Source: an uncultured Porphyromonadaceae bacterium (GTDB lineage Bacteria > Bacteroidota > Bacteroidia > Bacteroidales > Muribaculaceae). From it: DNA of 64,000 bases. A model generated the notes under the pieces. The model searched no databases. It was given only the letters and a program-made list of their open reading frames with translations, and had not been told where the DNA came from. The position numbers and the translations under genes are program-made. How positions within the stretch are numbered: position 1 is the stretch's first letter; every line of letters starts with the position of its first letter. The DNA lies in contig CABUIC010000004.1 in the NCBI GenBank assembly GCA_902491515.1, positions 62,001-126,000 on the forward strand, written 5' to 3'. Positions 1 through 7,462 of this stretch are shown here, one piece after another.

Positions 1-1919
1 TCCTCTATTATATAGGAGGAAGGCACGGCGGTGGGCTCCTGGGAGTCGTCGGTGGGGAGCCAGGAAAGGGTGTATGTTCCGGGTTCGGCGCCTTCGGCTA
101 TTGCGAAAGAGCGGACAGGGAGGGGCTGGACAACGAACTCGCGGCCGTCGCGGTTGGCGATGAAGCGGAGCATGCCTTTATAGATGGCACGGGCGACGGT
201 GAAGCGGAATGCAGGGTCGAGACCGTAGCCCATGTCGGCGAAATTCTGGTGGGAGAGGAGTTCGAGGAGCATGGCGGGGACCTGCGGGGAGCGTGCCTCG
301 TGGTAGCTCTGGTCCCACATTCCGCGGCGGGTCCAGTTGGGTTCGAACTTGGCGCGGACGTCGTCGGTGATTTCGGTGAGGACGAGGTCAGTGAGGTCGC
401 GGGAGACGAGGCGCGAGCTGCCGTTTCCGGTTGTCTCTCCGACGGTGCAGTATATTCCGAGGGTGCCGATGATGGAGTCGTTCATGGTGGTTCCGGCATC
501 GGAGTGGAATGCGAAGCTGAGGTCAACGGGGATTCCGAGGCCCTCGCGCTTGGGAAGCATTGAGGAGCCTCCGGCGAGCCAGTTGACCCAAAGGCCGCGG
601 CTCATGTAGTCGTCGTTGTAGTCCTTGACGTTATTCGAGGGGGTGAATACGCTGTCGGGTGCTCCGGCCCACTGGAGGAAGTAGCGCGCGCCCTCGGTGA
701 AGCGGGGATAGCCGCTGCGGACGTACTCGTAGTCGATGGAGTCGAGGGGTTCCTTTACGATGCGGGCGACGTTACCGAATCCGCCGCCGATTTTCACGGC
801 GTCGGCGGTGACTACTTCATGGCTGTTGGCTCCGGCGTTGGAGAGCTCGACGATGGGCGCGGACTGTTTTCCGGCCTTGAAGGGGAAGTGGCCGAGGTAG
901 ATCCATGTGCCGCCTCCCATCTTCTGGTTGATGGTGAAGCGGTGCGGGCCGTTAGCGGCGTTGACGGTGTAGCGGGCGTGGTCTGTGCTGTGGGGAACGG
1001 TGACATAGCTCACGTATACGGCATATTCTCCGTCCTCGGGGATTTCGGCAGACCAGGAAGCCGTTGCGGAAGCCTTGTCCTTGTCGCCGGAGACGTGAAC
1101 GGCGCGAGCGGTGCCCATGCGGAAGGGGTTTTCGGTGTCGCGGAGCTCCTCGGCGTAGTAGCGGAAACCGGCGGGAGCTGCCTTTGTCCAGGCGTTGCTC
1201 TTTCCGGTCTCGGAGTAGTCGCCGACGGTGAATGTGGAGGAGTCGTTGTCGATGATGAGCTCGTTGAGGTTGGTGTCGCGCTCGCGCGGGCTCATGACGT
1301 ATGCGCCGGCGTTCTCGAGCATGGGCATGAGGAATGGCATGACGTAGCTCTGGGTGTAGAGGTCCTCGACGGTCTCGAAGATTCGTGCGCGCTGCCATTC
1401 CCAGCGGTTGAGCTTGGGCTCGAAGTACCAGCCGTGGCTCTGCCAGAGGGCGATGTTGGCGCCGTCGAGGCCGAGGGGAGCTGCCTGGGCGTCCTCGCGG
1501 GTGACGAAGGGCTTGGTCTCGGTGGGGCCGATGTTTTTCTTAGGAGCGAAGAGCACGAGTTTGTCGAGGCTGGTGTCCTTCTTGTTGACCGGAGCAGTGA
1601 CAACGACCTTGTACTTTGCATATTGCGGGCCCATCTCCTCGCTGACCTTCTCCTTGAATTCCTTGAGCGACTCGTAGGTGAAGGGGATGTAGGCGGTGTT
1701 GGCGTTGCACTTTACGGTGATGGTTTTGGCCTTTTCGTTGATGGTGACCTTATCGGCGGACACGGGGCCGAAGCCGGTGTTTCCGGGGAGGTATGTCCGT
1801 AGGATGCGGGTGACAGCTGCAGGACGCTGCGCCGCACCCGCGGGAGCGGCGTAAAGGACCGAAGGGCTTAAAACGGCAAGAATCAGTGAGATACAGATAC
1901 TCGCGCCTAATTTATTCAT
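1..1919 (-). CDS. Amidase_3/golvesin-domain exported protein ('xanthan lyase'-type), C-terminus cut by window edge
   Basis: The frame is open from an ATG at 1919 to base 1, so about 639 residues are visible and the C-terminus is missing. Residues 1-24 are a signal peptide ending near LYA-A. An N-acetylmuramoyl-L-alanine amidase-like (Amidase_3) fold seems to be split. The first part carries a possible zinc His at about H162 (QSHGW) and a Glu at about 182-185. The second carries FHSDAG (H472) and a late LLELLSHQNF segment resembling the amidase catalytic-Glu region. Between them, at about residues 280-375, lies a golvesin/Xly-type beta domain (EDGEYAVYVSY, GTWIYLGHF). An FN3-like segment starts near 603. 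Bacteroidales homologues are often labelled xanthan lyase. I infer a periplasmic or surface peptidoglycan or glycan hydrolase. Fold assignment is by motif only. Confidence 0.72.
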   Translation of the reverse strand, partial: MNKLGASICISLILAVLSPSVLYAAPAGAAQRPAAVTRILRTYLPGNTGFGPVSADKVTINEKAKTITVKCNANTAYIPFTYESLKEFKEKVSEEMGPQYAKYKVVVTAPVNKKDTSLDKLVLFAPKKNIGPTETKPFVTREDAQAAPLGLDGANIALWQSHGWYFEPKLNRWEWQRARIFETVEDLYTQSYVMPFLMPMLENAGAYVMSPRERDTNLNELIIDNDSSTFTVGDYSETGKSNAWTKAAPAGFRYYAEELRDTENPFRMGTARAVHVSGDKDKASATASWSAEIPEDGEYAVYVSYVTVPHSTDHARYTVNAANGPHRFTINQKMGGGTWIYLGHFPFKAGKQSAPIVELSNAGANSHEVVTADAVKIGGGFGNVARIVKEPLDSIDYEYVRSGYPRFTEGARYFLQWAGAPDSVFTPSNNVKDYNDDYMSRGLWVNWLAGGSSMLPKREGLGIPVDLSFAFHSDAGTTMNDSIIGTLGIYCTVGETTGNGSSRLVSRDLTDLVLTEITDDVRAKFEPNWTRRGMWDQSYHEARSPQVPAMLLELLSHQNFADMGYGLDPAFRFTVARAIYKGMLRFIANRDGREFVVQPLPVRSFAIAEGAEPGTYTLSWLPTDDSQEPTAVPSSYIIE

Positions 1920-1948
1920 GGCAGGGTTGTGTGAGTTATGATTTCTTA

Positions 1949-1956
1949 CAAAGTTA
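1949..1956 (-). promoter_or_regulatory. -7 box for the amidase-like gene
   Basis: The minus strand reads TAACTTTG 30 nt upstream of the ATG at 1919, matching the Bacteroidetes -7 consensus TAnnTTTG. A TTTG lies upstream at 1973-1976, but its 16-nt spacing is shorter than the usual 19-21, so only the -7 box is convincing. Confidence 0.5.
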
Positions 1957-2084
1957 AAAGAAAAACCCAAGCCAAACAAGCGCAAACCGGAAAAAAATCC
2001 GCAATTTAAGAATTAACTACTTTAATTTGCTTTTGATAACAAACAAAAGGGCGGCTGTCTGGGGCCTGGCGGGGATTACACACA

Positions 2085-2140
2085 ACTGCCCTCCGGCGGA
2101 CTGACGCGGTACTGAACCGCCATCCGGCAGACTGACGCGG
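2085..2140. repeat. Dispersed intergenic repeat, copy 1 (30-bp period)
   Basis: Two half-units starting at 2091 (CTCCGGCGGACTGACGCGG) and 2121 (CATCCGGCAGACTGACGCGG) are spaced exactly 30 bp apart and preceded by AACTGCC. The same arrangement recurs at 7311-7367. The copy lies between the 3' end of the M16-like gene and the promoter of the amidase-like gene. No coding potential or terminator explains it. Confidence 0.6.
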
Positions 2141-2200
2141 GGGCCGGAGGCGGGAGGCGCGGGCGCTTCGCTGGCGGTTATTGGTGGGGGCGGGCGCTTT

Positions 2201-3487
2201 TTAGCGGGCGTCCGGGCCGGAGACGGCGATGCGGAGGCGGGAGGGGTCGAGGTGGGCGGCGGCTGTTTCGGCGATGGTGTCGGGGGTGAGGGCGGCGATT
2301 TCGCGCTGCTGGGCGTCGAAGTAGTCGGCGGGGGTGCCGGTGACGAGTTCGAGCTGTCGGTAGTTGGCGATGGTCATTGGGGAGTCGAGGGTCTCGACGA
2401 GGGTGGTCATCGCGTTGAGTTTGAGGCGCTCGAGTTCGGGGCCGGAGGGCGGGTTTTCGGCGAGGAGGCGCAGTTCCTTGCGGATTTCGTCGATGACCCG
2501 GTCGATGTTCCCGGACTTGCACTGGGCCTGGATGGTTACGGCGGAGGCGTCGAAGACGGCGGAGACGTAGGCGTCGATGTGGTATGTGAGGCCTTTTTCC
2601 TCGCGGATGTTTGACATAAGCCTTGAGCCGAAATATCCGCCGAGGGCCATTACGGCGAGGCGCAGGCGTATGAAGCCCGGGTCGCGGCGCGGGAGGGCCG
2701 GCATTCCGGCGCAGATGGCCGTCTGGACGGCTCCCGGAGCGGGGATGAAGACGGTCTGCGGGTCTTCAGGGCAGAGGGGATGGTCTTCGGCTGTGAATCC
2801 TTCGGTCTGCGGGGATATGGCGGCGAGGCCGGAGAGGAACTGCTTGACGGCGTCGACGGTGGGCTCGCCGAAACCCCCGGAGAGGTAGACGTGGATTCCA
2901 TCGGGCTTGACAAGGCGCTTCTGGAAGTTGTGGAGGCTGGCGGTTGTCACTGTGTCGAGTTCTTCTTCCGTGTTGACGTGGGCCTGGGGATGGTTTTTTC
3001 CGTAGACGAGGCGGCGGAACTCGGAGACGGCGCGGAAGAGTACCTTGGAATGCTCGACGCGGAGTCCGGCGAGCATGGTGCGCCGGATGTTTTCGAGCGA
3101 TTCGGAGCTGAATCGGGGTTCCTGAATCATGGCTCCGATAATGGGGAGGATGTCGGCGAGGCGGTGGCTCAGCACGATGGAGGAGAGCCCCGTGAATCGG
3201 GCGGAGGAATGGGGCTGGAGGGTGGCGCCGGCGAAGTCGAGACTGTCGGCGATGTCTGCGCCGCTGAACTGTCCGGCCCCTTCGCTGTAGAGGCGGGAGG
3301 CCATGGAGGAGAGGACGGGAGAGCTGAAAGCGCCTCCGGGGAGGAGTACGGTCATCTGTCCGACGGCCTGGGTTCCGCCGAGGACGGTGTGGAGTGTGAC
3401 GCCGTTGCGCAGGCGCTCGACGCGCTCGGGGGGGAGGGGCCTGAAGTCGAAGGGACGGACGGGCGGCGGGGTAGTGCGGTCAAGCAT
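2201..3487 (-). CDS. M16-family (pitrilysin-like) protein lacking the zinc motif
   Basis: This 428-aa protein has the two-lobed layout of processing-peptidase-like M16 subunits: a repeated LPGGAFSS-type strand near the N-terminus and a second lobe around residues 220-400 with an R-EEKGLTYHIDAYVS motif typical of the substrate-binding half. The inverted zinc motif HxxEH expected near residues 55-70 is absent; the aligned stretch reads SSMASRLYSEGAGQFSG. It is therefore probably a non-catalytic partner subunit. Its ATG overlaps the kdsB stop by 8 nt, which indicates translational coupling at the end of the 7.2-2.2 kb operon. No active M16 partner gene is adjacent. Confidence 0.8.
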   Translation of the reverse strand: MLDRTTPPPVRPFDFRPLPPERVERLRNGVTLHTVLGGTQAVGQMTVLLPGGAFSSPVLSSMASRLYSEGAGQFSGADIADSLDFAGATLQPHSSARFTGLSSIVLSHRLADILPIIGAMIQEPRFSSESLENIRRTMLAGLRVEHSKVLFRAVSEFRRLVYGKNHPQAHVNTEEELDTVTTASLHNFQKRLVKPDGIHVYLSGGFGEPTVDAVKQFLSGLAAISPQTEGFTAEDHPLCPEDPQTVFIPAPGAVQTAICAGMPALPRRDPGFIRLRLAVMALGGYFGSRLMSNIREEKGLTYHIDAYVSAVFDASAVTIQAQCKSGNIDRVIDEIRKELRLLAENPPSGPELERLKLNAMTTLVETLDSPMTIANYRQLELVTGTPADYFDAQQREIAALTPDTIAETAAAHLDPSRLRIAVSGPDAR

Positions 3488-4247
3488 ATTCGGGATGTTC
3501 GAGAATCATTTTTTCGGCGGCGGCGAGGTCGGCGGGGGTGTCGATGCCTATGTTCGGGAGGTCGGTGACGGCTACGCGTATGCGGTATCCGGCCTGGAGC
3601 CAGCGGAGCTGTTCGAGGCTCTCGGCGAGTTCGAGAGGGCTCTGGGGAAGTGCGCTGATCTCGCGGAGGACGGGTGCGCGGAAGGCGTAGAGGCCCACGT
3701 GGGTGAGGTAGGGGAAGCAGGCGGGCCACTCCTCCCTCTCTGCGCCACGGACGTAGGGGATTACGGAGCGGGAGAAGTAGAGGGCGAATCCGCGGGCGTC
3801 GGTGACGAGCTTCGGGGTGTTGGGGTCGGCGAGGGTTTCGTAGCTTTTCTCGGGGCCGAAGCTTCGGGCGAGCGTGGCGATGTCGGTGTCCTCGGAGTCG
3901 AAACAGGAGACGAGCTGCTTGAGCTGAAGGGGGTTGAGGAATGGCTCGTCGCCCTGAACGTTGATTACCACGTCGGCGTCGGAGCCGAGGATGTCGTATG
4001 CCTCGCGGCAGCGGTCGGTGCCGCTGCGGTGGTCGGGAGAGGTCATGACGGCGCGTCCGCCGAAGGCTTCCACGGCGTCGAAGATGCGCGAGTCGTCAGT
4101 GGCGACGGCCACATTCTCAGCTCCGAGGGCGCGCGCGGCGGCCTCGAAGGTGCGCTGAATCATGGGCTTTCCGCCTATGCGGGCGAGGGGCTTGCCGGGG
4201 AAACGTGTAGAGGCGTAGCGGGCGGGGATAAGGGCGATATACTTCAT
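3480..4247 (-). CDS. kdsB: 3-deoxy-manno-octulosonate cytidylyltransferase
   Basis: The 255-aa product begins with the nucleotide-binding signature IPARYASTRFPGKPL and contains ATDD, VNVQGDEPFL and GTDRCREAY, all diagnostic for KdsB. The enzyme activates Kdo with CTP to CMP-Kdo in the cytoplasm for lipid A inner-core synthesis. Length is normal for the family. It starts 4 nt downstream of the nfeD stop and overlaps the following M16-like gene by 8 nt, so it is the fourth gene of a five-gene operon. Confidence 0.97.
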   Translation of the reverse strand: MKYIALIPARYASTRFPGKPLARIGGKPMIQRTFEAAARALGAENVAVATDDSRIFDAVEAFGGRAVMTSPDHRSGTDRCREAYDILGSDADVVINVQGDEPFLNPLQLKQLVSCFDSEDTDIATLARSFGPEKSYETLADPNTPKLVTDARGFALYFSRSVIPYVRGAEREEWPACFPYLTHVGLYAFRAPVLREISALPQSPLELAESLEQLRWLQAGYRIRVAVTDLPNIGIDTPADLAAAEKMILEHPEYA

Positions 4248-4251
4248 GGTT

Positions 4252-5601
4252 TTATGCTTTTACAACAGTAAGCTGGGCGTTTTCGTAGCGGACTGCGCGG
4301 ATGCGGGTTCCCCGAGGGATGAATTCTCCGGCAGAGACGGCTTCGAGGCGCTGTCCGGCGATGTCGATTTTTCCGGCGGGGCGCATGTCGGTGGCGGCCA
4401 CGCCTTCCTCGCCTACGAGGGAGCGCGGGCTCATGTCGACGCCGACGAAGCCTTCGGAGTTGCGGAGTTCGGTCATAAGCTCGGTGTGGCGGCGGATTGC
4501 CTTAGGGCCGTGTTTGCCCGTGAGCCACACGGCGAGGCATATGGCCATTACCAGACCTGCGAGAACGGTGAAGAAGGCGTTGACGAGGCCTCCGAAGTCG
4601 AAGCCGGTGACGGCGTCGCTTTCCATTATGGCACCGCCGAGGGATGCCATTACGGCTATACCTCCCGCCACTCCGCAGATGCCGAAGCCTGGAATTACGA
4701 AGACCTCGAGGGCGATGAGGACGACGCCGAGGATGAAGCAGACTATGACCCATGCGGAGATGGAGCCGGTGACTATCATCGGCAGGAAGAAGAGAGCGGC
4801 GGCCACTGTCGCAACCGCGGCGGCGACGCCGAGGCCGGGAGAGTGCATCTCGATGTAGATGGCGCCGAGGATGAGGGTGACGAGGACGGCGCGGACGGCG
4901 GCGTTGCTGAGAAAGCCGAGGATGTTCTCGGTCGCGCCGGGCTCGTAGACCACGACGCGGGCATCCTTCATTTTCAGCTGTTCGATGACGGAGGCGACAT
5001 TGTCGGCGATGCCCTCGGCGTAGCCTTCGGCCACAGCCTGACGGGCGGTGAGGGAGATGGATGCGTCGGGGCGGACCATGCGGTCGGCAATGTCGGGGTT
5101 CCGGCGGGGGACGAGGGAGTCGCCGCGGAGGACGGTGCCATGGCTTTCGGCCGTGGCACGCATCATGGCGCGCATATACTGCTGGTATTTCTCGGGCATG
5201 GGCTCGCCGGCGCCGTTGACGACTGTGGCCGAGCCCATCGAGGCTTCGGGGGACATCCATACGGAGTCGCAGGCGAGGGCTATGAGGGCCCCGGCGGAAG
5301 CGGCATTGGGGTCGACGAAGGCCACTGTCGGCTCCGGGCAGCGGCGGAGGGCGGCGCGGATGGAGTCTGCGGCATCGAGGGCGCCTCCGAAGGTGTTGAG
5401 ACGCAGGAGGATGAGCGAGGCGCCGCATTCGCGGGCCTCCCGGAGACCTGCGCGGACCTGATGGACGGTCTGCATGTCGATTTCGCGCTCGACGGGGAGG
5501 ACGAATACTGTTTTGCCCTCTCCCTCGGCCGCCGGGGCGGCGAAGTGGGCGAGAACTGTGGCGAGGAGGAGTAGGATGATGAGGCGGATGTCGGTTTTCA
5601 T
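4252..5601 (-). CDS. NfeD-like membrane serine protease (ClpP-fold plus OB domain)
   Basis: The 449-aa protein starts at MKTDIRLI after a 4-nt ATGA overlap with the upstream gene; the open frame extends further upstream, but only inside that gene. It has a signal peptide or N-terminal membrane segment (1-24), then a ClpP-like domain with NTFGGALDAADSI and ASAGALIA. S102 and K139 match the Ser-Lys dyad of the archaeal 1510-N NfeD protease. A cluster of four or five membrane segments (about 215-375) and a C-terminal OB-fold (about 385-449) follow. NfeD proteins pair with SPFH/stomatin proteins; a flotillin-like gene (floA) is present at 60 kb but is not adjacent. Confidence 0.88.
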   Translation of the reverse strand: MKTDIRLIILLLLATVLAHFAAPAAEGEGKTVFVLPVEREIDMQTVHQVRAGLREARECGASLILLRLNTFGGALDAADSIRAALRRCPEPTVAFVDPNAASAGALIALACDSVWMSPEASMGSATVVNGAGEPMPEKYQQYMRAMMRATAESHGTVLRGDSLVPRRNPDIADRMVRPDASISLTARQAVAEGYAEGIADNVASVIEQLKMKDARVVVYEPGATENILGFLSNAAVRAVLVTLILGAIYIEMHSPGLGVAAAVATVAAALFFLPMIVTGSISAWVIVCFILGVVLIALEVFVIPGFGICGVAGGIAVMASLGGAIMESDAVTGFDFGGLVNAFFTVLAGLVMAICLAVWLTGKHGPKAIRRHTELMTELRNSEGFVGVDMSPRSLVGEEGVAATDMRPAGKIDIAGQRLEAVSAGEFIPRGTRIRAVRYENAQLTVVKA

Positions 5602-6635
5602 TGCTTTGCTGTGTCCGTTTTCTTGAAATATCCCGGGAGTAGACATGTGCCGGCTATGAGGTAGACGTAGTAGCTGAGGATTCTCCAGATGAGGGCGAGG
5701 ACGAGGGCGACCGCCATGTCGCCGATGAGGTCTCCGTAGTAGTTCGTGAAAAGCCATTCGCTGATGCCGCTGCCGCCGGGGGTGGGGCTGACCATGAGGA
5801 CGACCCAGACAACGAACTGGCGTCCGAAGACGAGGAGTCCGGAGGCTGCGGGGACTAATCCCCGGAAGAGGGCGTTGACGACGAAGTAACGTGAGAACCA
5901 TGAAACGACGGTGGCGCCGAAAATCTGCGCCCACCAGCTCAGGGGGCGCCCTTTGACCCACTGCGAGGTGCCGTGCATATTTTCGGCGGTGGTTCGCAGG
6001 GCTTCGCCCCAGCGGCGGATGAAGCGGCGTCGGCTGACGGCGCGGAGGAGGGCGGCGGTGCTGTCGGGGCGGCCGAGGATGGCGAAATAGAGGATAGCGG
6101 TCCAGACGCATATTCCGGCGTATACGGTCCAGAACACTGCTTTGACGCCCGTTAGGAAGTGCTGTCCGCCGACACCTGCGGCGGCTACGGCGTCGAAGAG
6201 TTCGGCGGTGGGGAGCAGGAGGACGATGACGGGGCAGAAGACCACGAAGAATAGCTCGTCGAGGAAGAGGGTTGTGAGGGTCAGGGAGGTGGCACGGCCC
6301 ACGGCTATACCCTCGCGGTTGAGGTAGAATACGGCGAGGGCGCTTCCGCCGACAACGGAGGGGGTGATTGCAGATGTGAAGGCGCACATGACGTCGACGC
6401 GGAAAGAGCGCTTCCACGTTAGGTCGCCGGCGGCGAGGGTGTGGAAGCGCCATGCCAGGCCGAAGTCTCTGCCGACTACGAAGAGGAAGGCGAGGGCTAT
6501 GGCGAGGCACGCGCGGGAGTCGAAGCGGATGGCGTTCCAGCTTTCCCAGGAAAAGTCTTTCCGGAAAAGCCAGAAGCAGACTCCGAGGCCGATGAGGACC
6601 GGGAGCGCGGTCCGCAGGAGCGTCTTCCTGAGCAT
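5598..6635 (-). CDS. YbhN/UPF0104 (LPG synthase TM-domain family) membrane protein
   Basis: The 345-aa polytopic protein has about eight hydrophobic segments. It carries family features: a conserved SAITPSVVGGSALAVFYL motif (about residues 90-108) and a VSPTPGGSGISEWLF motif (about residues 283-297), as in the transmembrane flippase-like part of lysylphosphatidylglycerol synthases. The cytoplasmic aminoacyl-transferase domain is absent, so lipid translocation or another envelope role is more likely than LPG synthesis. Its start abuts the stop of the ThiE-like gene (TAA-ATG) and its stop overlaps the NfeD start (ATGA). Confidence 0.85.
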   Translation of the reverse strand: MLRKTLLRTALPVLIGLGVCFWLFRKDFSWESWNAIRFDSRACLAIALAFLFVVGRDFGLAWRFHTLAAGDLTWKRSFRVDVMCAFTSAITPSVVGGSALAVFYLNREGIAVGRATSLTLTTLFLDELFFVVFCPVIVLLLPTAELFDAVAAAGVGGQHFLTGVKAVFWTVYAGICVWTAILYFAILGRPDSTAALLRAVSRRRFIRRWGEALRTTAENMHGTSQWVKGRPLSWWAQIFGATVVSWFSRYFVVNALFRGLVPAASGLLVFGRQFVVWVVLMVSPTPGGSGISEWLFTNYYGDLIGDMAVALVLALIWRILSYYVYLIAGTCLLPGYFKKTDTAKQ

Positions 6636-7223
6636 TTATTCCTTAGAGAGACACTTGATGTATTCGCGGGTTGTTTCGGCGGGGGAGTCGGCGTCGGCGA
6701 TTGGCGCGCTGACGAGGACGCCGGAAGCGCCGTGGGCCATCATTTCGGATGCCGCGGCCATGTCGGGGGGGTAGGCCATTACGATGGGGATTAAGCCTCC
6801 GGCGCCCCGGACAGCTGCGATGATTTCTTCGCAGGCCTCTATTGAGAGGGTTGGAGCGAGGACGGCGTAGTCGATGTCCATTTTCTCAAGGGCGCGGATG
6901 GAGTCGGCGGCTGCGGCTTCTACGCCGATTATGGCCTCCGCTCCGAGGTCCTGACGGACCTTGAAGGGCGAGAGGCCGGAAGCGGCGGTGAGGTATACGC
7001 CGTGGATTCCGAGCTCGCGGGCTACTTCGGGGCGGTCGGCGATGGTGAGGATTACCTCGCTTCCGCGGCATATGTCGGCGATGGGGCGCGCCTCTTCGAT
7101 GAGGGCTTCGTCGGTGGAGTCGCCGGCGGGGATGACAATCCATCCGCATCCGCCTTCGACGGCAAGGCGCGCCTGGTCGGCGAGGCTGTAGCGGGAACGG
7201 GGGGAAAGTTCAAATTGAAGCAT
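6636..7223 (-). CDS. Thiamine-phosphate synthase-like (ThiE/TenI) TIM-barrel protein
   Basis: The 195-aa protein is chosen from MLQFELSP at 7223, because the upstream extension crosses the promoter at 7251. It follows the ThiE strand/helix order: ILTIADRPEVARELGIHGVYLT matches the ThiE NDR-D-A...GADGVHL region, followed by IIGVEA, DYAVLAPT and a C-terminal phosphate-loop-like segment (GASGVLVSAPI). Several canonical ThiE residues are changed, for example in the GxxxTxTK region. A diverged role such as TenI-like is possible. It is the first gene of the envelope operon, and no other thiamine gene is nearby. Confidence 0.7.
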   Translation of the reverse strand: MLQFELSPRSRYSLADQARLAVEGGCGWIVIPAGDSTDEALIEEARPIADICRGSEVILTIADRPEVARELGIHGVYLTAASGLSPFKVRQDLGAEAIIGVEAAAADSIRALEKMDIDYAVLAPTLSIEACEEIIAAVRGAGGLIPIVMAYPPDMAAASEMMAHGASGVLVSAPIADADSPAETTREYIKCLSKE

Positions 7224-7250
7224 AAAAAACGGGTTAGAGGAGTTAATCTG

Positions 7251-7258
7251 CAAATTTA
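7251..7258 (-). promoter_or_regulatory. -7 box of the ThiE-like/NfeD/kdsB/M16 operon
   Basis: The minus strand reads TAAATTTG (TAnnTTTG consensus) about 28 nt upstream of the ATG at 7223. The -33 region is T-rich but lacks a clean TTG. Confidence 0.5.
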
Positions 7259-7310
7259 ACGAAAAAACACGAAAAAGGCTCAAGTAGGAGAAAAAAAGAT
7301 TGAACCACTC

Positions 7311-7367
7311 AACTGCCCTCCGGCTAACTGACGGGGCACTCAACCTCCATCCGGAGAACTGGCGCGG
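7311..7367. repeat. Dispersed intergenic repeat, copy 2 (30-bp period)
   Basis: Half-units begin at 7318 (CTCCGGCTAACTGACGGGG) and 7348 (CATCCGGAGAACTGGCGCGG), again exactly 30 bp apart and preceded by AACTGCC, with CTCAACC between them (CTGAACC in copy 1). It shares phase, order and most bases with 2085-2140. It sits between the nifJ terminator and the promoter of the next operon. Confidence 0.6.
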
Positions 7368-7407
7368 CCGGGGCGTCGGCGCCTTGGGGCTTTAAGGCGC
7401 GGGCATG

Positions 7408-7445
7408 AAAAAACCGCCCGCGGCGGTTAGGCCGGGGCGGTTTTT
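7408..7445 (-). terminator. Intrinsic terminator of nifJ
   Basis: The arms AAAAAACCGCCC (7408-7419) and GGGCGGTTTTT (7435-7445) form a GC stem flanked by A and T tracts, 18 nt beyond the nifJ stop. The symmetry would also allow bidirectional use. Confidence 0.8.
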
Positions 7446-7462
7446 ATCGGGAGGGAAGGCGG

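Noticed and set aside
2085..2140. CRISPR array
   Set aside because: The 30-bp periodic units are only two per site, are imperfect, have no unique spacers, and there are no cas genes in the window.
5602..6510. N-terminal extension of the NfeD frame giving a 752-aa protein
   Set aside because: The added 300 residues are Arg/Pro/His-rich and lie entirely inside the YbhN-like gene. The signal peptide and ATGA overlap fix the start at 5601.
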